Source of the DNA: JAFDZV01 sp966128725
Lineage (GTDB): Bacteria > Bacteroidota > Ignavibacteria > OLB7
Length of the DNA stretch: 9,774 nt
NCBI GenBank assembly: GCA_966128725.1
Contig: CBHYLN010000168.1
Coordinates: forward strand, 1-9,774
Reading direction: 5' to 3'
Position 1 is the first letter of the stretch. Every line of letters begins with the position of its first letter. The notes beneath the pieces were generated by a model. The model searched no databases. It was given only the letters and a program-made list of their open reading frames with translations, and was not told where the DNA came from. Below are positions 1 to 7,678 of the stretch, in pieces. A program made the translations under genes and the position numbers.

Positions 1-73
1 CCGCATTGCGGATGCAAGCTCCATCGGAGCGTACCGTTCTTCATGACGCCGTACCGACCATTGCACGAACGGT

Positions 74-125
74 TCACTCCTACGGAGTTATAAAGTGGGA
101 ACGCGCACGCTCGCTACAAACCGGT
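74..125. mobile_element. 48-bp insertion in the repeat array with CGGT flanks
   Basis: Comparing the A1-B1 junction with the direct A2-B2 junction shows 48 extra bases (74-121) bordered by CGGT at 70-73 and 122-125. The undisturbed junction has a single CGGT (255-258), which is what a 4-bp target duplication would leave. The insert carries a perfect palindrome with a 3-base centre, ACTCC-TAC-GGAGT, at 76-88. It is too short to encode anything. It could be a small non-autonomous palindromic element, or the A2-B2 junction could be a deletion at CGGT microhomology. Confidence 0.4.
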
Positions 126-207
126 GCCCACGATGGGGGTGTGGACAGGCCTCCGTCAGGAGGCGCCCGTCTGTAGCCCCACACGCCCAATTACGGTGAC
201 AAGCTCC
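122..207. repeat. Module B copy 1, long imperfect hairpin
   Basis: The core is a perfect 6-bp stem with a GTCA loop (149-164, GCCTCC/GGAGGC). It is embedded in a longer imperfect stem in which TGTGG and ACAG on the left pair with CTGT and CCACA on the right, so most of the module can fold on itself. The second copy at 255-342 has the same core at 284-299. Confidence 0.7.
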
Positions 208-254
208 ATCGGAGCGTACCGTTCTTCATGACGCCGTACCGACCATTGCACGAA

Positions 255-342
255 CGGTGCCCACAACGGGGGCCTGTGGACAGGCCTCCGTCAGGAGGCG
301 CCCATCTGTAGCCCCACACACCCAATTGCGGATGCAAGCTCC
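255..342. repeat. Module B copy 2, long imperfect hairpin
   Basis: It repeats 122-207 with scattered substitutions and keeps the perfect GCCTCC-GTCA-GGAGGC core at 284-299 and the outer CTGT/ACAG and CCACA/TGTGG arms. It joins module A copy 2 directly at a CGGT shared by both modules (255-258), unlike copy 1, which is separated from its A module by 48 bp. Confidence 0.7.
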
Positions 343-434
343 GTTTGTTGTGCCATATGGCGACCAAACGAAACAGGGGCTTGCGCGGCTCGCAGGCATC
401 AAATGGATGTCGTCGCACGCGCGTGCCGGCCCGG
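343..434. other. Non-coding stretch downstream of the distal PNGase F-like gene
   Basis: No gene is visible. It holds two perfect palindromes: GCCATATGGC at 352-361, flanked by GTTTG/CAAAC arms (343-347 and 365-369), and GCACGCGCGTGC at 415-426, 8 bases past the stop codon of the gene on the minus strand. Either could help end transcription of that gene, but neither is followed by a T-tract on the minus strand, so I do not call a terminator. Confidence 0.35.
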
Positions 435-3400
435 TTACTGCACTGGAACCTTGCACACGCCGATCTGGTTGCCCGATCGCACGACCACCAGGTACACGCC
501 GGCGGTAAGATTCGGCAGTTCCAGACGCATGGCACCCTCGCGCGTGGCCCCACCCCCGGCCGAAACAATCGCCTGCCGCAACACGATGTTCCCAAGCAGA
601 TCGCTTACAACCAACTCGGCCGGCGCGTTGCCGGGCACGCGATAGCGTACAGCCATGTCCCGGCCAATCGTGGTGGCGTTCACCGCCAGGCCGGCCGATT
701 CTTCCCGGCCACCGCCCACACCTACCGGCAGATACCGCGATGCACGGAACTGCATCACCAGCGAGCGCCCGAACTCGTTCGGGAACTCGCGCACCACCTC
801 GCCGGTATAGGCCCACGACATGCGCGCATACCCGGTGCCGGCCGCCCTGTTGTACCAGTAATAAAGCCCATCGCCGGCGGTATCGTTCAATCGGAATTCG
901 TAGCAGCCATCGTCAAGGCTCAGGGTGTCGTAATACGATGTATTGCCGGCAAGGCCCGAGCGCTCCAGCACCAGACGCCCGGTGCTCAGGTCGCGGATCG
1001 AATACGAGGTTTCGCCGCCCCTGTTGTTGGTCCGCACAACCAGCGCCAGCTCGGCCGGCAGCGTTGGCGGCACTGTGTAGGCGGTGGCAAGGGTATCGTT
1101 GCCGTGGTACTCATCGGCGGCGCCGTTGGCGGCCGCGATCACTGCAACAAATGTGGCGGAATCGGCCTCGGCCGATTCAAACGATTCCAGCGTTACATGC
1201 ACGGTATCGTCGAACGCCAACGCACCGGTCCATCGATATGTCGCGAGCGGCAACCCGGCAATGCCATACCTGATATCGGCGCTTCGGAGCGTGTCGGTCC
1301 CGGTGTTTCGCACCACCACAACCGGCGCGGCGCATATGGGGTTCATGCGCCGCCGGGCAACATCGGCGCTGGGCGCAAGCACAGCGTCAACCGAGGCATC
1401 GCGCCGGAAGTTGGGCGCGCCGTAGGTGATCAACTGCGAGGCAATCTCGTACCTCGGTGGGTCGCTGCCGCCGTTGGAGGAATACTGCTCGATGTTGTAG
1501 TCCATCGTAAGCGTGCCGCCGGGGTTGGCGTAACGCGAAAGCTCTACGTCGTAGGGCTCCACCATCGCGCCCGGGCACCATCCGCCGCGCGACCTCACCC
1601 AATCGCCCCCCTGTGGGTAGATCGGACTTTCGGCGCAATCCTCGCGCCACACCCGCTGGCTGAACACGGGTTCCCCGCCTATCAGGATTGCATGCGCCTT
1701 GGCGCAGAGCGAGGCGCACCCACGGGTGTCGGCCCCGATGCCGGCTACGCGCAGCTTCAGTTTCGTACCGCCTGCCTCCGACGGCACATCCACGGTAAGC
1801 GGCACCAGGTCCTCTTCGATCGAGCGCGCCGCGCCGTAGCGGAACGTTCCATTCCAGAGATTGCGCACCGCGAGCGGATCGCGCGCGGGAATGCCCGGGA
1901 AGAACTCGAAGGAAAGGGCAACCTCCTCCGAAAGGTTGTCGTTGATCAGCCGAACCGTGTCGCGCAGGATCGGGATGTAGTCGGTAACGTCCAACGTCCA
2001 GGTAACGCCATTGGAATCCAGATCAACGCCCGTGCCGAACGGCGTCATCAACAGCGAAAGCTGGTAGCGGTCCAGCGCGGGCAGGTGCTTCACGTACCGC
2101 ACACGCTGCTGATACAGCACCGAATCGGCCGGCACCCGCAGCGAATCCACCGCCCGCCCTCTGGTGTCGTATCGGTACCCGTTGAAATACGAGGGCCACA
2201 CGATCAGCGTATCAACCGGCACACCGCCGGTGGTCAGCGAATCGTACACAATCACAGCCACCGGATCGTTCTGCGTGGAGTCCACAACGATACTGGTATC
2301 GTACCGCGTGCGATATCTCCCCTGCTCGAATATCACGTTGGGCCGGATGTTCCACCCCGTGCCGCCGGCGTACGTTTCCGCCGCCGGCACATGCACGCGC
2401 CTGGGCTGGCCGATAAGCTCGCCGTTGAATCCCTTGCCGCTGCCGTCGATGGCGGCAAGCGGCGAGGGTTGCTCGAATCGATAATACGCGCGCAGGGCGT
2501 CGCTGAACGGATGGTTGAAATGCTCCACCGGATGCGGCTCGTTCAGATCGGTGCCCATCCAGTAATAGATGGAGCTGGCCGCCACATCGCGATCCCACAC
2601 GGCAATCTCGTCCAGCGTACACGGCACCGGCTCGCCAACGTCGGTTGCCGGCCCGCCGATACGGAAGGTCTGGATGCCGTTCAACGCGCGACTCTTGCCA
2701 CGCGCAAACGCCAGCAGCCGACCGTTGAAGAATATCTTCATGACGCCGTTGCGAAGATTCTTGGTGAACGCCCAATGGCACCACCGCCCCGCGTAGGCAA
2801 ACGTGTCGTTCAGATCCTTCCACACATAGTTGGCCGGCACAAATCGCCCGGCTTCCCAGTACAACACCTGGTTCGGTGAATCGATGAACAACGAAAGGAT
2901 CGGGCGGCCGAACTCATCAACGGCCTCGGCGGTGACGGCCTTGCTGCCTGTTGCCGCATTGGGCATGTATTGCCAGAACGCCAGCGTGATTGCCGAATCG
3001 ATGGTCCCGGCCGCACCGGCCGGGATTTCAATCCAGGACTTCCCGTCCAGTTGCAGCGCGTGATTGTTGTTGGTGGAGTACACCATCGCCGGATACGGCA
3101 TCGGCGAACCAAGCACGCGCGTATCAACACCGGCGGCGCCATCGTTCTGCATACTGATGTCCACGATGATGTTCCGATCCTGGCGTCGCGTGAACGGCGT
3201 CGAGAACTGGATGGCGTTCCAGCCGCGGACGGGGTCCAGCTCGCCCTGAAACACCGTCACGAACTCGGCCGGCGTGAACAGATTGGGCGCGATGGAATCG
3301 TATGTGGTATGCGCAAACCGGATCACCACATTGTGCAGCCGCGTGCCGGGCTCCTGCACAAAAAGCCGCATGCCCGTGATGTCGCCGGCAACCATGCCAA

Positions 3401-3929
3401 GGCTGTCCAGCTCGGCCGCACGCCACAACATCTGCGTACGCGAGCGGCCCGCACTGCCCAGCAAGGGCGGCGAGCTGAGCGTGATGCCCGCGCCAACACC
3501 AATCGCCCGAACGCCGAACGTGGAATCCCGGTGCACGGTGATGCGCGTTCGTGGGAAGTAGCTCCAGCTTGGCGTGCGCATGAACGCAAACGAATCGAGC
3601 GCCTGCCCGCCAACACGAAATCGGTAGGCGGTGGCCTCCACCGAATCGTCGCGCAAGCCGCGCCGCTCCAGCATGATGTGGGTTGGCAGCGGCAGCTCGC
3701 CGCATTTGCCGTTCGGCGGGCAGCGCAGCGTGTAGTGCATCAACACCTTGCGGAACCGCTGATCGGCATGCGGGAACACCAGATCTTCCTCGGGAAACGA
3801 GCCGAAGGAAAACACCGGAATGGTGAACGGCCGGGTGCCCTGCGCGCGGGCATCGAGGCACGCAAACAGGAGCAAGGCAAACCCAAAGGCAACCGTCAGC
3901 CGATTATGCATCATCAGGGATCGCGCCAT
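435..3929 (-). CDS. Secreted PNGase F-like multidomain protein lacking key catalytic residues, T9SS-sorted
   Basis: The protein is 1164 aa from the first ATG (3929); an in-frame TTG at 3974 and ATGs at 3914 and 3911 are alternatives, and the signal peptide (charged start, hydrophobic run, ARA-Q cleavage near residue 30) is kept with any of them. Seen in order: split PNGase F N-strand (about 35-85), beta-sandwich of the 'RTQ.LW...GDITG' type (about 160-270), LamG/concanavalin-like domain (about 288-485), remainder of the PNGase F fold (about 526-842), CARDB-like segment (about 860-953), 'DGCYEF..D..GDGL' domain (about 960-1064), and a type A sorting domain ending 'TAGVYLVVV...'. The six cysteines matching PNGase F disulfides (C70/C76, C738/C742, C765/C785) and Arg781 (PNGase F Arg248) are present. 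The positions of Asp60 and Glu206 are Pro80 and Ser740, and the 'GHG' before the latter is gone. I infer loss of amidase activity, with a possible glycan- or glycoprotein-binding role at the cell surface. It lies downstream of its paralogue at 4206-7658, separated by a hairpin, so it may have its own promoter. Confidence 0.85.
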   Translation of the reverse strand: MARSLMMHNRLTVAFGFALLLFACLDARAQGTRPFTIPVFSFGSFPEEDLVFPHADQRFRKVLMHYTLRCPPNGKCGELPLPTHIMLERRGLRDDSVEATAYRFRVGGQALDSFAFMRTPSWSYFPRTRITVHRDSTFGVRAIGVGAGITLSSPPLLGSAGRSRTQMLWRAAELDSLGMVAGDITGMRLFVQEPGTRLHNVVIRFAHTTYDSIAPNLFTPAEFVTVFQGELDPVRGWNAIQFSTPFTRRQDRNIIVDISMQNDGAAGVDTRVLGSPMPYPAMVYSTNNNHALQLDGKSWIEIPAGAAGTIDSAITLAFWQYMPNAATGSKAVTAEAVDEFGRPILSLFIDSPNQVLYWEAGRFVPANYVWKDLNDTFAYAGRWCHWAFTKNLRNGVMKIFFNGRLLAFARGKSRALNGIQTFRIGGPATDVGEPVPCTLDEIAVWDRDVAASSIYYWMGTDLNEPHPVEHFNHPFSDALRAYYRFEQPSPLAAIDGSGKGFNGELIGQPRRVHVPAAETYAGGTGWNIRPNVIFEQGRYRTRYDTSIVVDSTQNDPVAVIVYDSLTTGGVPVDTLIVWPSYFNGYRYDTRGRAVDSLRVPADSVLYQQRVRYVKHLPALDRYQLSLLMTPFGTGVDLDSNGVTWTLDVTDYIPILRDTVRLINDNLSEEVALSFEFFPGIPARDPLAVRNLWNGTFRYGAARSIEEDLVPLTVDVPSEAGGTKLKLRVAGIGADTRGCASLCAKAHAILIGGEPVFSQRVWREDCAESPIYPQGGDWVRSRGGWCPGAMVEPYDVELSRYANPGGTLTMDYNIEQYSSNGGSDPPRYEIASQLITYGAPNFRRDASVDAVLAPSADVARRRMNPICAAPVVVVRNTGTDTLRSADIRYGIAGLPLATYRWTGALAFDDTVHVTLESFESAEADSATFVAVIAAANGAADEYHGNDTLATAYTVPPTLPAELALVVRTNNRGGETSYSIRDLSTGRLVLERSGLAGNTSYYDTLSLDDGCYEFRLNDTAGDGLYYWYNRAAGTGYARMSWAYTGEVVREFPNEFGRSLVMQFRASRYLPVGVGGGREESAGLAVNATTIGRDMAVRYRVPGNAPAELVVSDLLGNIVLRQAIVSAGGGATREGAMRLELPNLTAGVYLVVVRSGNQIGVCKVPVQ

Positions 3930-4050
3930 GTGGCGAATTAAACAGTGAACGGGCCGGAAGCCGGCAGTGCCCAACTGCCAGGGGCGGCAATCGTTGGGGT
4001 ACGGGGTTCGGGCAACATAGCTCGCGGCACGCGGTTGGGCAACGGTACCG

Positions 4051-4089
4051 CATCATGGTGCCACATCATGGTGTCGCATCACATCAGGC
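4051..4089. repeat. 13-bp tandem direct repeats upstream of the distal PNGase F-like gene
   Basis: Two units, CATCATGGTGCCA (4051-4063) and CATCATGGTGTCG (4064-4076), share ten consecutive bases in tandem. A third, degenerate unit (4077-4089) keeps only CATCA. They lie about 120-160 bp upstream of the start at 3929 and could be a regulatory iteron, though nothing shows binding. Confidence 0.45.
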
Positions 4090-4145
4090 CCCGCTGCCGA
4101 TGCGTGTAATGGGCAACATCGCGGGGCACACCGCATGAAACGTCA

Positions 4146-4178
4146 ACAGGCGGAAGACACCGAACGTCCTCCGCCTGT
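4146..4178 (-). terminator. Hairpin terminator after the proximal PNGase F-like gene
   Basis: Perfect 9-bp arms ACAGGCGGA (4146-4154) and TCCGCCTGT (4170-4178), then an A/C mismatch, three more pairs (GAC/GTC) and a 7-base loop. The hairpin begins 27 bp past the stop codon at 4206. The minus-strand tail reads TGACGTTTCA, so the T-tract is weak. Its place right after the gene supports at least partial termination before the paralogue at 3929. Confidence 0.6.
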
Positions 4179-4205
4179 CACAAGCCCGCCTATTCCGCGC
4201 GGGGA

Positions 4206-7200
4206 CTATTGCACCACGACCTTCCGTGTAAGGGTCTCCTCGCCCGCCTGCAACCGCACCACGTAGGTGCCGGCGGTAACCTTGCCCAGATCGATGGGGA
4301 TGCTGCCGATCTGGAGATCCTTCAGCCTGGTGTGATACACCTCGGCGCCCAGCAGATCCACCACGCTCAGTTCGCAATCGGCCCGATTGCGCAACGAAAC
4401 CTCCAGCGTGAACTGGCCCGACGTGGGATTGGGATAGGCAGCCATCCAGCTTGCCTCGGTTGACGTGCCGGTGGTTGGCACATCCGAGAGATTGAGCCCC
4501 ACGCTGAACTGCTGATAGATTTCACCGCCGAAATCCGGGTTGAACGTGCGTATCACCGAACCGTTGTCCACGCGGCGCACCCGCATGTAGCCGGTGCCGG
4601 CATCGGTGTTGGCCCACCAGGAAAGGCCGTCGCCGCCAAGGTCGATCAGGCGGAACTCGTAGCAGCCGTCCGGCAGTGTCACGGTATCGCGGTACACGGT
4701 GGCGTCGTCCAGATCGCGGCGATCCAGCACAACGCGGCCGGTGACCGCATCCACCAACTGATACCGCGTCTCCAGGCCGCTGTTGTTGGTCTTCAGCTCG
4801 AACACCAACTGCGACTGCCACTGCGGCGGCAGGTCGTACGTGGCAACCTTGGTGTTGTTGTTGGCGTACTGGTCGCTGCCCCCGTTGGGATTGCTGACCG
4901 TTGCCGTGAACTTCCTGGCCGGCGTGGCGCCTGTCCACGAGAAGGTGCCCAGTTCCACATCGACGCTTTCCATGAAGTCCAGGCTGCCGGTCCAGTGCTG
5001 CGTGCTGGGCGTTGCCCCTTCCACGCCGTATTGGATGTCCAGGCCGGTAAGCTTCGTGGATCCGGTGTTGCGGATCGTGATCACCGGATTGGCGCAGATC
5101 GGATTCATGCGCTTGTACAGGTCGGTTTTGCTGGGCGACTTGATCATCTCAACCGCCGCGTCGAGCGTGAAGTTCGGCGCCCCGTACGTGATCAATTGCG
5201 TCTCGATCTGATAATACGGCTGGCTGCCCTGCCCGTTCCAGGTGTAGGGCTCGATGTTGTAGTCCAACGTCACCGAGTCGCCGGCATGCGCCCACGGCGT
5301 CAATTCGAAATCGTACGCCCACACCTCGGCGCCGGGGCACCAGTTCGTGCGGCTGTACACCCAGGTGCCGCCCTGCGGGTACACCGGATTCAGACTGCAC
5401 GTTTCGCGCCACACGTCGCGGGCAAAACGCTTGGTGCCGTCAACATTGATGCTGTGCTCCTTGGCGCAGAACTCGGCGCAATTCTGCGTCCCGCCAAATC
5501 CGTGCCCGGTTGGCGTGATCTTCACACGGCTGTTGGCTGCATCGGCCGGGATCTTCACGCGCAACGGATGCAGGGCTTCCTCGATCGACGTTGCAAGCCC
5601 GTAGCCGAAACCACCGTTCCACAGGTTGGTCACCGAAATCGGATCGCGCGGCGGCGTGCCCGGCACGAACTCGAACGACAGGTCCACCAGCTCCTGCTGG
5701 TTGTAGGCCGAAAGGTCCACCGTGTCGTGCAGAAGCGGACGGAAATCGCTGACATCGTACGTCCACGTGAATCCCTCGCCAAGGCTGAGCCCGTTGCCGT
5801 ACGGCGTGATGTACCGGCCCAGTTCATAACGGTTGACAACCTCGAACCGGCGGTTGTACGGCGTACGGGTCTGATGCAGTACCGTATCCGGCAACACACG
5901 AACGGAGTCGACGGCCACACCCAGCTTGTTGTAGCGATACCGCCAGGCCGCCGGCCACACGATCAACGTGTCGGTCGGCACCGAGGAATCGGCCGTGGTG
6001 CGATAACGAACGATGCTGAACGGATCGGCCTGCACCGAATCGGTGCCAACGGTGGTGTCCACATGCGAGGCGTACACACCCTGCTCGAACACCACGTTCG
6101 GGCGTATCGTGATCGGCGACAGGCCTATATGCAGGTCCGGCCCCATCGTACGCCAACTGCCCGGCGGGCCAACCAGCCGCCCGTTAAACCCAAGGCCGCT
6201 GGAATCGGCAAGCTGACTGGTGGCGTTTTCGTTCATCGGATAGAACACCCGCAGCGCCGAGCGGAATGGATGCGCTGCCGCGGCGGCGCTGCGTCCCATC
6301 CAACCGCGGATGGTCGCCGGATCAACCTCGGCGGCCCATACCGCGAAATCGTTGATGTTGCCGTCGTACGAAAGCGTCCCTTCGGCCGAGGAACCCAGCC
6401 GGAACTTCGCCACACCACGCATGTCCTTCTTCTTGCTGGTACCGGAGGTGAACAGCGCTCCGTTCATATAAATCTTCATCGAACCGGTCTTCACATTCTT
6501 CGTGAAGGTCCAGTACGTCCACTTCCCCTCGTAATCACTAGCGTTGGCGGCCTTCGACACACGATCGTACCGGCCGGCGTACAGACCGGCATCCCAGTAG
6601 ACCGTGCCGTCGGACCACGGCAGATGCACATTCAGCACGCGGTAGCCATCCTTGTCCACACCCTCGAACGCCATCTGGTCCTGCGGCTGGAACGGCGGAT
6701 TTCCGTACGCCCAGAACGCGATGGTGATGGCGCTGTCGATGGGCGCGAATGCGGCCGAAGGCACGTCCACAAAATCCACGCCCTCGAAATGCAGCGAGCG
6801 ATCTTCCGTGGTAGTGGTCACGCCTGCCGCGAAGCTGGGTTGCGCGCCCAACACCTGCGTGGCGGTGCCACCCGCCGCGCTGTTCTCGAAGCTGACATCA
6901 ACCACGATGTTCGTGGTCCCGTTCCAGGCGAACGATGTCGGGAACTGAAGGCTTGTCCAGCCGGCCTGCACAAAACGGATGCCGTGTTCGTACACGGTGG
7001 TAAACCCGTCTGTCTCGTAGTAGCCGGGCGTGACGGTATCGCGGGCGATGGCCTTCATCCTGATCACCAGCTTGCCAAGCTCCGAGCCCGGCGTGGCAAC
7101 GTTGAAACGGATGCCCGTGATGTCGCCGGCCTTCAGCCCTGCCGCCAGCAGCTCATCCTTGCGCCACAGATACTGCGTGCGCCCGGAGCGCGCCACGCAA

Positions 7201-7658
7201 TCGAACGGCGACGCGGTGGACGTACTGCCGGCGCCAACCACGGCCGAATCGAATGCCGACCGCGAGTCGCGCGTTACCAGCCGCTCGATATGCGGCCAGT
7301 ATCGCCACGTGGGGGTGCGGACATATCCGATGGAATCCAGCGCAACCCCATCCACCCGGAAACTCACGCCGGTATCCGGCGCGGTGGCCACACGACCTGT
7401 GTGATCGAACAGGTAGATGTACATCAGATAATCCCACTCGCCGCACGGCCCGTCGAACGGGCACCGCAGCTTGTAGTGCATCAGCACTTTCTCGAATCGC
7501 TGGCTTAATGGCGGCAGCACGAACTTCCCGTTCGGCGCCGAACCGTACGTGAACGTCTGTACCACCACCGGCTCGTTCGATTGGGCATGCAGGGCAACCG
7601 CCGCAAGCAGCAGGGCGGCTGCGGCCAACGATGCTCGGAAATATGTAGGGATTCGCAT
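4206..7658 (-). CDS. Secreted peptide-N-glycosidase F-like protein with LamG insertion, T9SS-sorted
   Basis: The protein is 1150 aa. PNGase F-type amidases cleave the bond between the first GlcNAc of an N-glycan and Asn, giving Asp and a free glycan. Seen in order: signal peptide (1-25, 'ALHAQ'), PNGase F N-strand with 'CPFDGPCGEWD' (about 30-85), beta-sandwich 'RTQYLW...GDITGIRFNVATPGS' (about 155-265), LamG/concanavalin-like domain (about 286-475), resumed PNGase F fold from about 510 with 'YELGRYITPYG' at 611-621 to 'YGAPNF' near 830, CARDB-like segment (about 850-945), 'DGCYEF..D.GGDGL' domain (about 950-1055), and T9SS type A sorting domain with 'AYPNPTSGQFTL' and 'TAGTYVVRL' (about 1070-1150). 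From memory of the PNGase F sequence, Asp76 aligns with catalytic Asp60, Glu729 with Glu206, probably Glu663 with Glu118, and Arg770 with Arg248. Cys pairs 66/72, 727/731 and 754/774 match its disulfides. The residue after the Asp is Tyr where PNGase F has Arg61. The start is a clear ATG, with only a weak AGG seven bases upstream. It is probably active on glycoproteins outside the cell or at its surface; the substrate is unknown. Confidence 0.87.
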   Translation of the reverse strand: MRIPTYFRASLAAAALLLAAVALHAQSNEPVVVQTFTYGSAPNGKFVLPPLSQRFEKVLMHYKLRCPFDGPCGEWDYLMYIYLFDHTGRVATAPDTGVSFRVDGVALDSIGYVRTPTWRYWPHIERLVTRDSRSAFDSAVVGAGSTSTASPFDCVARSGRTQYLWRKDELLAAGLKAGDITGIRFNVATPGSELGKLVIRMKAIARDTVTPGYYETDGFTTVYEHGIRFVQAGWTSLQFPTSFAWNGTTNIVVDVSFENSAAGGTATQVLGAQPSFAAGVTTTTEDRSLHFEGVDFVDVPSAAFAPIDSAITIAFWAYGNPPFQPQDQMAFEGVDKDGYRVLNVHLPWSDGTVYWDAGLYAGRYDRVSKAANASDYEGKWTYWTFTKNVKTGSMKIYMNGALFTSGTSKKKDMRGVAKFRLGSSAEGTLSYDGNINDFAVWAAEVDPATIRGWMGRSAAAAAHPFRSALRVFYPMNENATSQLADSSGLGFNGRLVGPPGSWRTMGPDLHIGLSPITIRPNVVFEQGVYASHVDTTVGTDSVQADPFSIVRYRTTADSSVPTDTLIVWPAAWRYRYNKLGVAVDSVRVLPDTVLHQTRTPYNRRFEVVNRYELGRYITPYGNGLSLGEGFTWTYDVSDFRPLLHDTVDLSAYNQQELVDLSFEFVPGTPPRDPISVTNLWNGGFGYGLATSIEEALHPLRVKIPADAANSRVKITPTGHGFGGTQNCAEFCAKEHSINVDGTKRFARDVWRETCSLNPVYPQGGTWVYSRTNWCPGAEVWAYDFELTPWAHAGDSVTLDYNIEPYTWNGQGSQPYYQIETQLITYGAPNFTLDAAVEMIKSPSKTDLYKRMNPICANPVITIRNTGSTKLTGLDIQYGVEGATPSTQHWTGSLDFMESVDVELGTFSWTGATPARKFTATVSNPNGGSDQYANNNTKVATYDLPPQWQSQLVFELKTNNSGLETRYQLVDAVTGRVVLDRRDLDDATVYRDTVTLPDGCYEFRLIDLGGDGLSWWANTDAGTGYMRVRRVDNGSVIRTFNPDFGGEIYQQFSVGLNLSDVPTTGTSTEASWMAAYPNPTSGQFTLEVSLRNRADCELSVVDLLGAEVYHTRLKDLQIGSIPIDLGKVTAGTYVVRLQAGEETLTRKVVVQ

Positions 7659-7678
7659 TCGGTACCTGGTCTGGCTGA

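Larger units (their letters stand above)
1..342. repeat. Composite direct-repeat array, truncated by the left edge
   Basis: Two modules alternate. Module A is 59 bp and occurs at 15-73 and 200-258 with every base identical. Module B is about 87 bp and occurs at 122-207 and 255-342 with a few substitutions. The window begins inside the tail of a further B copy: 1-22 resembles 321-342. The order is B(tail)-A-[48 bp insert]-B-A-B, and the last B ends where a third A would begin; only its first bases (gcaagctcc) remain at 334-342. The basic B-A period is 133 bp. I see no coding sense in any frame. Unit length and lack of short spacers exclude a CRISPR. It resembles intergenic REP/BIME-type composite repeats, but I do not recognise the family. 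Confidence 0.88.

Noticed and set aside
1..342. CRISPR array
   Set aside because: The repeats are 59 and about 87 bp with no regular unique spacers, only two to three copies, and no cas gene in the window.
345..2879. Long plus-strand open frame of 844 codons
   Set aside because: It is antisense to the 435-3929 gene; the product is rich in Arg, His, Gly and Ala with no domain, as expected from a GC-rich antisense frame.
3660..3720. Frameshift as the cause of the missing 'WD' in the distal paralogue
   Set aside because: The codons around 'CGELPLPTHIML' match the paralogue in length on both sides without a gap, so substitutions explain it.
2970..3941. Plus-strand open frame of 323 codons
   Set aside because: Antisense shadow of the N-terminal part of the 435-3929 gene, which has a clear signal peptide and domains.
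3953..3965. GCCGG-AAG-CCGGC hairpin in the leader of the distal PNGase F-like gene
   Set aside because: Only five pairs in very GC-rich DNA, and it sits just upstream of the start; not distinguishable from chance.
3930..3974. TTG start for the distal PNGase F-like protein
   Set aside because: The ATG at 3929 or the ones at 3914/3911 give a normal signal peptide; the extra residues add nothing recognisable, though the TTG cannot be excluded.
4995..7508. Long plus-strand open frame of 837 codons
   Set aside because: Antisense to the PNGase F-like gene at 4206-7658, with the same Arg/His-rich low-information composition and no domain.
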